Assembly: GCA_037179515.1 (NCBI GenBank)
Contig: JAXCGZ010022668.1
Location: 91,001 to 155,000 of the forward strand
Source: Halocaridina rubra
Lineage: Eukaryota; Arthropoda; Malacostraca; Decapoda; Atyidae
DNA: 64,000 nucleotides
Reading direction: 5' to 3'
Notes under the pieces: model-generated
Told to the model about the DNA's origin: nothing
What the model saw: the letters and a program-made list of their open reading frames with translations, nothing else
Databases searched by the model: none
Shown here: one piece after another, positions 1-9,680 of the stretch
Layout of the letters: every line of letters starts with the position of its first letter
Numbering within the stretch: the first letter of the stretch is position 1
Translations under genes and position numbers: made by a program

Positions 1-718
1 CCAAGCTTGACTACTCGGTGGCTGGAGTACAACTTCAAGAGACAGAAAATGAGAGAGATCTAGGAGTAAACATACTGGCAGATTTGTCTCCAGAAATACA
101 TATAAATGGCATAGTAAGGGCAGCATATGCATTCTTATCAAATGTAAGGGTAGCCTTCAGGCACATGGACAAGGAAATGTTCAGAAATATTTATGTAACC
201 TATGTGAGGCCAAAACTCGAATATGCAGCCCCCTTTTGGAATCCGCACTTGAAAAAGCACATAGCTAAGCTTGAAAAAGTTCAAAGACATGCCACGAAAC
301 TGGTGCCAGAAATACGCAATCTCAGTAAGATGAGAGGCTGAGGGAATTAGACTTATCATCACTCGAAGCTAGAAGAGTGAGGGGGGATATGGTGACAGTC
401 TTTAAATTCCTTCATGGTTATGATAGAGTGGATAGGGATCGATATTTTGATATGGCTGGCTCTAGAACTAGAGGTCATAGTTTGAAGCTTCGTAAGAAAA
501 CTTCTTCGCAGGATGTAAGGAAATACTTTTTCAGTGTAAGAGTAGTTGATAATTGGAATTGACTAAGCGAGGAGGTAGTTAATGGTATCTCAATCCATAG
601 TTTTAAGGACAAGTATGATAAGTATCACTAAGTATAAAATGGAACCGATCAGGAGACGGGAAGATACGAGCTTTGGGCTCTTTCCCGTAAACACAATTAG
701 GTAATCACAATTAGGTAA
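1..718 (+). mobile_element. LINE-A copy A1, 3' portion (cut by window edge)
   Basis: C-terminal part of a CR1/L2/Jockey-superfamily ORF2 followed by the 3' UTR. The reading begins in the post-RT region (LDYSVAGVQLQ) and runs through RPKLEYAAPFWNP, the KVQRHATKLVPE helix and SRTRGHSLKLRKK. It is broken: bases are missing near 327 (the frame ends in KMRG) and a TGG-to-TGA change at 560-562 removes a Trp. The stop-equivalent is near 630. The 3' UTR holds a hairpin (656-688) and two copies of a 14-bp terminal unit (AATTAGGTAATCAC) before an AC run. Assignment rests on near identity to complete copies elsewhere in the window. Confidence 0.92.
656..688 (+). promoter_or_regulatory. Conserved 3' UTR hairpin of LINE-A
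   Basis: ACGGGAA (656-662) pairs with TTCCCGT (682-688); inside it GAGC (668-671) pairs with GCTC (677-680) around a TTTGG loop. The structure recurs at the same place in A2, A5, A6, A7, A8 and A4. In CR1/L2-type elements the 3' UTR is what the reverse transcriptase recognises, so this is the probable template-recognition structure; that role is inferred. Confidence 0.6.
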
Positions 719-737
719 TCACACACACACACACACA
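719..737. repeat. (AC)n microsatellite joining A1 and A2
   Basis: A short AC run links the terminal 14-bp units of A1 directly to the 5'-truncated start of A2. Confidence 0.9.
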
Positions 738-1060
738 GTCTTTAAATTCCTTCATGGTTATGATAGAGTGGATAGGGATCGATATTTTGATATGGCTTGC
801 TCTAGAACTAGAGGTCATAGTTTGAAGCTTCGTAAGAAAACTTCTTCGCAGGATGTAAGGAAATACTTTTTCAGTGTAAGAGTAGTTGATAATTGGAATT
901 CGCTAAGCGAGGAGGTAGTTAATGCTATCTCAATCCATAGTTTTAAGGACAAGTATGATAAGTATCACCAAGTATAAAATGGAACCGATCAGGAGACGGG
1001 AAGATACGAGCTTTGAGCTCTTTCCCGTAAACACAATTAGGTAATCACAATTAGGTAATC
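736..1060 (+). mobile_element. LINE-A copy A2, 5'-truncated 3' end
   Basis: Begins abruptly at the codons for VFKFLHGYDRVDRDRYF, directly after an AC run, and keeps the last ~75 codons of ORF2 open to a stop at 975-977 (the usual TAA is changed, adding HQV). It carries the full 3' UTR hairpin and two terminal 14-bp units. It shares TCTTCGCAG and GACAAG variants with A1, so the two are close relatives or a local duplication. Confidence 0.92.
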
Positions 1061-1067
1061 ACACACA

Positions 1068-1545
1068 CAGCCCCCTTTTGGAATCCACACTTGAAAAAGC
1101 ACATAGCTAAGCTTGAAAAAGTTCAAAGACATGCCACGAAACTGGTGCCAGAAACACGCAATCTCAGTTATGATGAGAGGCTGAGGGAATTAAACTTACC
1201 ATCACTCGAAGCTAGAAGATTGAGGGGGGATATGGTGACAGTCATTAAATTCCTTCATCGTTATGATAGAGTGGATAGGGATCGATATTTTGATATGGCT
1301 GGCTCTAGAACTAGAGGTCATAGTTTGAAGCTTAGTAAGAAAACTTCTTTGCAGGATGTAAGGAAATACTTTTTCAGTGTAAGAGTAGTTGATAATTGGA
1401 ATTCGCTAAGCGAGGAGGTAGTTAATGCTATCTCAATCCATAGTTTTAAGGATAGGTATGATAAGAATCACTAAGTATAAAATGGAAGCGATCAGGAGAC
1501 GGGAAGAAACGAGCTTTGGGCTCTTTCCCGTAGACACAATTAGGT

Positions 1546-1546
<1 letters not shown>
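1068..1546 (+). mobile_element. LINE-A copy A3, 5'-truncated 3' end
   Basis: Starts at CAGCCCCCTTTTGG immediately after the AC run ending A2. ORF2 C-terminus is open through 1474 (127 codons, ending DRYDKNH). The 3' UTR ends in a single terminal unit that merges into a long AC array. The third of four head-to-tail copies. Confidence 0.92.
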
Positions 1547-1619
<73 letters not shown>

Positions 1620-1632
1620 CCACACACACACA
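1547..1632. repeat. (AC)n microsatellite with ACAT/ACCC variants
   Basis: About 86 bp of AC dinucleotides, with ACATACACCC interruptions near 1612-1621, between A3 and A4. Cysteine/valine-repeat reading frames on the other strand are artefacts of it. Confidence 0.97.
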
Positions 1633-1633
1633 A

Positions 1634-2440
1634 AATCTGCATGAGTGGTCAGAAAAGTGGCTAATGAAATTCAATACTTCAAAATGTAAGGTAATGAGAA
1701 TGGGTACAAGTGCAAGAAGGCCCAAGCTTGACTACTCGGTGGCTGGAGTACAACTTCAAGAGACAGAAAATGAGAGAGATCTAGGAGTAAACATACTGGC
1801 AGATTTGTCTCCAGAAATACATATAAATGGCATAGTAAGGGCAGCATATGCATTCTTATCAAATGTAAGGGTAGCCTTCAGGCACATGGACAAGGAAATG
1901 TTCAGAAATATTTATGTAACCTATGTGAGGCCAAAACTCGAATATGCAGCCCCCTTTTGGAATCCGCACTTGAAAAAGCACATAGCTAAGCTTGAAAAAG
2001 TTCAAAGACATGCCACGAAACTGGTGCCAGAAATACGCAATCTCAGTTATGATGAGAGGCTGAGGGAATTAGACTTATCATCACTCGAAGCTAGAAGAGT
2101 GAGGGGGGATATGGTGACAGTCTTTAAATTCCTTCATGGTTATGATAGAGGGGATAGGGATCGATATTTTGATATGGCTGGCTCTAGAACTAGAGGTCAT
2201 AGTTTGAAGCTTCGTAAGAAAACTTGTTTGCAGGATGTAAGGAAATACTTTTTCAGTGTAAGAGTAGTTGATAATTGGAATTGGCTAAGCGAGGAGGTAG
2301 TTAATGGTATCTCAATCTATAGTTTTAAGGACAGGTATGATAAGTATCACTAAGTATAAAATGGAAGAGATCAGGAGACGGGAAGATACGAGCTTTGGGC
2401 TCTTTCCCGTAAACACAATTAGGTAATCACAATTAGGTAA

Positions 2441-2445
<5 letters not shown>
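1634..2445 (+). mobile_element. LINE-A copy A4, 5'-truncated; 229-codon open C-terminus
   Basis: Starts at AATCTGCATGAG directly out of the AC array. The ORF2 C-terminal region is open from 1664 to 2353, covering the post-RT region (KFNTSKCKVMRMG, ERDLGVNILADLSPEIHINGIV), the YVRPKLEYAAPFWNP segment and the terminal DRYDKYH. RT and endonuclease are absent, so this cannot be autonomous. The 3' UTR hairpin and two 14-bp terminal units precede an AC run that passes into a long TA array. Confidence 0.93.

Positions 2446-3452
<1,007 letters not shown>

Positions 3453-3539
<87 letters not shown>
3453..3539. repeat. (TA)n microsatellite
   Basis: About 87 bp of uninterrupted TA. Confidence 0.97.
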
Positions 3540-3540
<1 letters not shown>

Positions 3541-3542
<2 letters not shown>

Positions 3543-3682
3543 TCATTTTTTACCCTGACCGGAACTTGAACCTAGGACTTATAATTACTAAGTCAAGGCG
3601 CTACCAACTACACCACAGAGGGTTAAAAGAAATCACACATAGCTTAGATCTGCTAGACTTTCAAGTCCCGGTCGGGGTAAAA
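3541..3682 (-). mobile_element. tRNA-derived SINE head with an inverted partner
   Basis: On the minus strand, 3620-3550 reads like a tRNA: an A-box-like GTGTAGTTGGTAGCGC, then a GACTT/AAGTC stem, then a B-box-like AGGTTCAAGTTCC. On the plus strand 3659-3681 carries the mirror image (TTTCAAGTCCCGGTCGGGGTA), so the two ends can pair over about 21 bp. The unit lies between two long TA arrays. This is either two SINE heads in opposite orientation or a foldback derivative. Not a functional tRNA: the loop sizes are wrong. Confidence 0.5.
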
Positions 3683-3710
3683 AAAAATATGTTTTCACAT
3701 ATGTAATGTG

Positions 3711-3822
<112 letters not shown>

Positions 3823-5334
3823 AGTGCTGATGGAGTTAGATGCCCATAAAGCTACAGATCCTGATGATATATCCCCTAGTGTAATTATGAAATACACTAT
3901 ATCAATATTGGCGGCACTATGTATTATATTTGAAAAGTCACTGGAATCTGGGGAGATTCCGAGATGCGTGAAACAAGCAAACGTGATACCTGTCTTCAAA
4001 AAGGGAAAGAGGGATAAAGGTCTAAACTATACACCTGTTTCCTTGACCAGCATAGTTTGCAAAGTCATGGAGAAACTACTAAGAAACTACATCTCTCTTC
4101 ACTTTGAATCCCTCAAATTTTTGTCAGTGAGTCAACATGGCATCAGAGAAGGTAGATCAACAGTAACAAACTTATTAGAAGTTCATGATGCCAGACTGCA
4201 TATTCTTAGACTTCCAGAAGGCAATAAATACCGTTCCACACTGGAGGCTTCTTGAGAAACTGTAAGCAATGGCTAGAATAGGTGGACATGTCTTGGAATG
4301 GATAAAAACGTACTTAGAAGTAAGGGAACAGAGGGTTAGAGTAAGACACTCAGTGTCTGAATGGAGAAGAGTTAGTGGTGGAGTTCCACAGGGTTCAGTT
4401 TTAGTGCCACTTCTGTTCCTTGTATATGTAAATGACCTACCAGGCTGTAAATTTATTCATGAATATGCTTGCAGTTCATGCAAAGTTGTGAAGAAAGTAA
4501 AAGACTAGAACAATGGTAGAGAACTTCAAGAAGACCTAAATAGTGTGCATGAGTGATTATAAAACTGGATATTAAAATTTAATACTTCTAAATGTCAGGT
4601 AATAAGAATGAGTACAAGTGCGAGTATTCCCAAGCTTGAATAATCAATAGTAGGAGCAGAACTTCAAGAGACAGAGAATGGGAGATATCTATGAATATAC
4701 ATACAGGTAGATTTGTTTCCAGAAATACATATAAATGGCATAGTAAGGGCAGCATATGCTTTATTAGCAAATGTAAGGGTAGCCCTCAGGCACATGGACA
4801 AGGAAAAGTTCAGAAATATTTTTGTAACCTGTGTGAGGCCAAAGCTTGAATATGTAGCCCCTTTTTGGAATTCACACTTGAAAAATCATATAAATACGCT
4901 GGAAAAAGTTCAAAGACATGCAACCAAACTGGTGCCAGATATACACATTCTAAATTATGATGAGAGGCTGAGGGAATTCGACTTACTATCACTCGAAGCT
5001 AGAAGAATGAGGAGGGATATGGTGACGGTTTTTAAATTCCTCTATGGTTATGACAGAGTGGATAGGGATCGAAATTGCTGGCACTTGAACTAGAGGTCAT
5101 AGTTTGAAGCTTAGTAAGAAAACTTCTTTGCAGGATGTAAGGAAGTACTTTGTTAGTGCAAGAGTAGTTAATAATAGAATTGGCTAAGCAGGGAGGTAGT
5201 TAATGCTATCTCAATCCATAGTTTTAAGGACAAGAACGATAAGTATCAACAAGTACAAAAATGGAACCGACCAGGAGACAGGAAGTTATAAGCATAGGAC
5301 TTTTTAACGGAAGCACAATTAGGTAATTACACAC
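3823..5334 (+). mobile_element. Old 5'-truncated LINE-A copy with broken RT
   Basis: Begins in the RT domain ([14 protein letters not shown], equivalent to ATGPDDISPHVLKK of intact copies). RT continues as SGEIPRCVKQANVIPVFKKG and QHGIREGRSTVTNLLE. About 40-50 bp are then missing after codons for LLEVHD, losing residues just before the catalytic FLDFQKAFD block. The VPQGS motif survives near 4383, but the FADD block is damaged (GCTTGCAGTTCATGC near 4467). Several further stops follow; the C-terminal 126-codon stretch at 4713-5093 is open. It ends in one degenerate terminal unit and ACACAC at about 5334. Clearly older than A1-A4 by its divergence. Confidence 0.88.
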
Positions 5335-5860
5335 TTCAATTTAACGGACTTATAAGGGGGTAACACAGTCTGTTATTTTCAAATTGGGGTCTGTAGTGGC
5401 TAATATCAACAATTACATTATATAAAGAAGAAGACTACCCCCTGTAGTACGGTAAATTTAATCAAACAAGACCGAGCACAATATCCAAAGTGAATACAGA
5501 CGCTTCCCAACTTACAAACAAGTTATGTTTCAAATGGCTGTTTGCATCCTAAATTCTTCGCTAGTTGACATTATGTATATATAGCACTGTATTGGGTGTA
5601 CAGTATATGTCTACCAAAGTTGTGTTAGAACATACATTTGCTTAGGGATAATATATAACTGTTTCAATGCTGCAAAACGCATATTTTTATAGACCACCCC
5701 TCCCTGACAGTAATATTTTTCAAAATTTAATACTACCCTAGTTATTCCCTTTCATAGTCTCTCTTTACATCTCTTCTCTTACTTAGGTATGTGTGACTGT
5801 CACTGTTTACAAGTTGTGAGCTCTCCAATATTTAGGTATAAAAAAGAGACCGTGACCTGC
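5335..5860. other. Non-coding spacer with a possible MITE end
   Basis: No gene seen. Near 5496 the sequence CAGACGCTTCCCAACTTAC resembles the terminal inverted repeat of the MITEs at 50-58 kb, so a decayed copy may start there. Confidence 0.4.
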
Positions 5861-6022
5861 TACGGACGTTAAATCACCCAAGCAAGGTATCTAAGACCAC
5901 AGTGACTCTCTAGAGGGTTTTGCAGGAGTTGTGAGTAGTGCTGAACTTTTTTTTTTGAAGTGAAATATTTGAAAGATTTGAATCCCTACTCTGCATCCCC
6001 TCTTGACCCGTTGGCTGACTTC

Positions 6023-6051
6023 TGCGCATGCGCACTGGTGTTGTGACGTCA
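6023..6051 (+). promoter_or_regulatory. NRF-1-like palindrome and CRE in LINE-B 5' UTR
   Basis: TGCGCATGCGCA at 6023-6034 is a perfect palindrome matching the NRF-1 site consensus, and TGACGTCA at 6044-6051 is a perfect CRE palindrome. They lie 33-61 bp upstream of the ORF1 ATG. Non-LTR elements need internal promoters, so these are good candidates for promoter sites. The motifs are seen; activity is inferred. Confidence 0.55.
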
Positions 6052-6083
6052 CTGAGCTTCCACCGTGGCTCTGCTTAACAGCA

Positions 6084-6920
6084 ATGGATCCAACTTTTAT
6101 TACCAAACTATTGGAATCTCAAGAAAATGCATATAAGAATGCTATGGAGGTAATCGTGAAACAGCTTAGTGACAGGATAAAATCACTCGAATCCACAGTT
6201 TCCGACCTGACAACAAGCCTGGAGTTCAGCCAGAGAGAAATTGATGACCTCAAATCGACTATTAAAATTCATGAGAAAGAAAAGAGTAATGACAAAGAAA
6301 CAATCGATAATCTATCTCAACAAATAAATTCTGCAAATCAAATAACCACCTTAGAAGAACGCTTGCATTACCAAAAAGACTATTCCAGACGAAACAACAT
6401 CTGATCAAGCGGTGTAGAGGAGAGACGCGATGGGGAGACCTGGGAGCAAACAACGACGATGGTATCAGCCCTGATAGCCGATAAATTACAGCTAGAAGGC
6501 ATGATGTTGTAGAGGGCTCACAGGGTGGGACCACTTCGTGATGGCAAACCTCGCACCATAGTGGCTTGTTTCTCCCACTACTGTGACAGAGAGACGGTCA
6601 TGCGAAATGCCAAAAAGTTGAAAGGCACCAAGATCTACCTTAATGATGACCTGTGTGCAGCATCACAGGCAATAAAATCTGCACAGATGCCACAACTAAA
6701 AAAGGCTAGATCAGAAGGGAAATTTGCCTACTTTAAACATACGAAGCTCATCGTGAAGGAACGATACAACACCGAGTGTGTGGCTGGTGCTGTGGGTGGC
6801 GTGGATGAGGAGTTGACCATGATCGGTGGTGTGGAGGTGGGGGGCGCGGGAGTGGGGGGGAGAGTGATATGTCATCACCTGCACCCCCTCCTGCCGTGTC
6901 TCCCGCCACGGCAGCTATAA
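6084..6920 (+). pseudogene. LINE-B ORF1: coiled-coil/RRM nucleic-acid chaperone (two stops)
   Basis: From the ATG at 6084, residues ~10-105 form a long coiled coil rich in E/K/L heptads (KQLSDRIKSLESTVSDL), ending in LEERLHYQKDYSRRNNI, the typical junction into the RRM-like domain of L1-type ORF1 proteins. Two in-frame stops break it: TGA at 6402-6404 (probably from CGA, a CpG transition) and TAG at 6510-6512 (probably from GAG). The same frame then continues with RAHRVGP, KPRTIVACFSHY, DRETVMRNAKKLKGTKIYLNDDL and KKARSEGKFAYF, characteristic of the Transposase_22/L1 ORF1 fold. The Gly-rich tail after ~6780 is unlike the family. The protein would bind element RNA. Confidence 0.8.
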
Positions 6921-7033
6921 AACACTCGCACCCTAAACCAATAAATGGCCAGAAGAACCCGGTAAGAAATGGTAGAAGTAAATGGAAGCTTGTAAGTCAG
7001 TAATGTAAAAGTAGTATAATTTATTTCTTCACC

Positions 7034-9460
7034 ATGGCTGTAAATAGATACCTCTACTATTCCATTAGTGACGATGAACTTATAAGGCTAACAAACAACG
7101 ACAAAGTACTTCCCAATTATATATGTATCAATGAGCTTGATAAGATGATATTTAACCAAATTGATCTTGAAAATGAAATAGATTTGTTTTTGAATAATAT
7201 GAGAAACGCAACCAACACTTTTTCAATTTATATATACTTAAATGAACTGTATTCAAATTTAAATATATCTAATGCATTTTCGGCTTTGTGCATGAACATT
7301 AGAAGTCTTGCAAATAATCTTCAAATATTTGTTGATCAATGTTTAACAGAAAATAATATATGTGATGTAATGGGTTTTTTTGGAGACTAGGCAGGATAAT
7401 GATATTGAATCATTGTATAATATAACAGGGTACTATATGATCACTCAGAACAGAGACAGGAAAGGTGGAGGTGCATGTATGTATGTAGCTAATAAGTATA
7501 GCTCGAGTGTTATAAAGGAGTGCAGTATGATGGAACGATTCATTGCATGTGTTAGTGCACAGTTACATAACGGTAAGGAAAATTGCTTCTTTGCATCTGT
7601 ATATAGACCACCAAAGGGGAACATGCCTGAATTCTTTGAAGCTTTACTGAAAGTATTTGATTTTGCAGCAAGAAAAAAGTACAAAACTATTTATTTATTC
7701 GGTGATTGGAACTTAGATTTGTTTAAAATAAATGATCAAAGAGTAACTGATTTTATAAACTTAATGTATTCACGTGGCTGCTTTCCAATAACCACTAAAC
7801 CTGCGAGAGTAACTGAAAATAGTGCATCTCTAATCGATCATATCTGGACCACAAATCTTGAAGACAACATAAGTAATTACATAGTGTACACCGACATAAC
7901 AGATCATTTCGCAGTATACTCCCAGCTTAAAAAAGAACATAAATTTAATGCATATGTAGAAAAAAGACATTACTCTGATGATAACATAGCTATATTTACT
8001 AGAGATATATCACATGAAAAATGGCAACATATCATTGACCTAAATAATGCAAATGAAGCATTTAATAAATTTCACTGTACATTTAGAGATATATATCTAG
8101 ACTGCTTTCCTCTAAGAAAATCGACTGTAAATAATAAAAACAACAGATGCCCACACATAACTGCAGGATTAAAAAATAGTATCAAAGAAAAACACCGATC
8201 AGAAAGGCTTGCATCAAAATGGTCTTTGTCTTTTGGAACCAGATATAAAGCTTACAGGAACAAATTAGTAACACTACTCCGAGCTGCAAAAAATAGATAT
8301 TTTCAGGATAAGCTTAAGAAGGAACAAGGAAACAGCAAGTCCACCTGGAATACAATAAACAGCCTAATGGGACGAAAACAAATTAATCATTCAAAGGAAA
8401 TCAAATTAAAAAATGATAATAACCACACTGCTAATATCTTTAATAATCATTTCTTAACTATAGCACAACCAACACAGGAACAACAAAATGTGCAACAAAA
8501 CTCACAGAGACAGTTTCTTAATAATCCACCAGACTTTTCGTTTTACTTGCATCCTGTAACAAGGGAGGAAGTCACTAAATATATAAAAACCTTAAAGCCA
8601 AATACAGCAACGGGATATGATGAAATTCCATCAAAACTACTCCAGGTCACTGCCCATTACATTGGTACCCCACTTACCCACATAATCAATCTATGTTTTC
8701 AGCAAGGATATTTTCCAGACAAACTAAAAAGTTCTAAAGTAATACCTATTTTTAAGTCAGGCACTGTAGATGATGAAAATAACTGTAGACCTATATCTAT
8801 CTTACCGTCTTCAAGTAAAGTGTTTGAAAGAGCAATTGTTCACAGACTTAAAAAATTCCTTGAAAAGTTCAACCTATTATCCGAAAATCAATACGGATTC
8901 CGTAATAATAAGACCACTGAAAAAGCAATAATGAACTTTACAAGTGATGTTTATCAAAATTTGGAAAATAAAAACTTTGTTGAAGGGGTTTTCCTAGACT
9001 TCTCCAAAGCATTTGACTCATTAGACCATGATATACTAATAGAAAAACTAACTTGTGTGGGTATTAGGGGAACACCATTGCAGTTATTTAAGAGCTACTT
9101 GAAAATATAGAAAACAAGCCATATATTGTAATGGGAAAGCATCTTTGTTGCAAACTATTGAGAGGGGAGTACCACAGGGATCAATACTGGGCCCATTGTT
9201 ATTTTTAGTTTATATAAATGAGATTTCCAATGCCAGTAATAAATTCAAATATATTCTTTATGCAGATGACACCAACCTTCTCTTGCATGATAATAACCTT
9301 GCCTACCTGCATTCTGTTTTAAATAGTGAACTAGAAAAAATTAACAACTGGGTCTCTGTTAATAAATTAAAGCTAAATGTTTCCAAATCTGACTATATCT
9401 TATTTCAAAATAGATCTGTAGTACACAATATTGGTCAAGTTAATATGAATGGGTTGCTAG
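7034..9460 (+). pseudogene. LINE-B ORF2, endonuclease and reverse transcriptase part (two frameshifts)
   Basis: Encodes an apurinic-type endonuclease then RT. The endonuclease begins with SALCMNIRSLANNL; one extra T in the T7 run near 7375-7381 shifts the frame exactly where the catalytic Glu block should follow. It resumes as ETRQDND, then SVYRPPKGN, LFGDWNLDLF, SLIDHIWTTN and TDHFAVY. RT follows: TATGYDEIPSKLL, VIPIFKSGTVDDENNCRPIS, NQYGFRNNKTTEKAI and FLDFSKAFDSLDHDIL. A second frameshift near 9102-9112 separates this from ERGVPQGSILGPLLFLVYIN and the catalytic YADDTNLLL. The frame runs into RTE sequence at about 9460. Both breaks are single-base. Confidence 0.85.
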
Positions 9461-9554
9461 AAATAGCAGCCCAGTGCCGGTCCCAAGCCCGGAAAAATGG
9501 GGAGGGTTGGCGTCAGGAAGGGCATCCGGCTGTAAAACCCTTTTGCCAAAACCC

Positions 9555-9680
9555 ATGGATAGCAGTCGAGAGAATACCGAAGATGGCCAGGGCGTACCCG
9601 CTCACGCGACGCACAGAGGAGCCCGACCTCTGTTGAAACTGGACGAGGGTTACCGCATCAATATGGACGGGTGCGGCTAA
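9555..9680 (+). CDS. Short upstream ORF of the RTE element (41 codons)
   Basis: ATG at 9555 opens a 41-residue frame (MDSSRENTEDGQG to NMDGCG) ending TAA at 9678-9680, overlapping the first codons of the EN/RT frame in another phase. From memory, the founding nematode RTE-1 has a similarly tiny first ORF of about 43 residues overlapping ORF2. No domain is recognisable. It may serve translational coupling rather than code for a useful protein. Confidence 0.35.
   Translation: MDSSRENTEDGQGVPAHATHRGARPLLKLDEGYRINMDGCG

Noticed and set aside
1433..1725. Cys-Val-rich minus-strand frames
   Set aside because: Translation of the AC/GT microsatellite.
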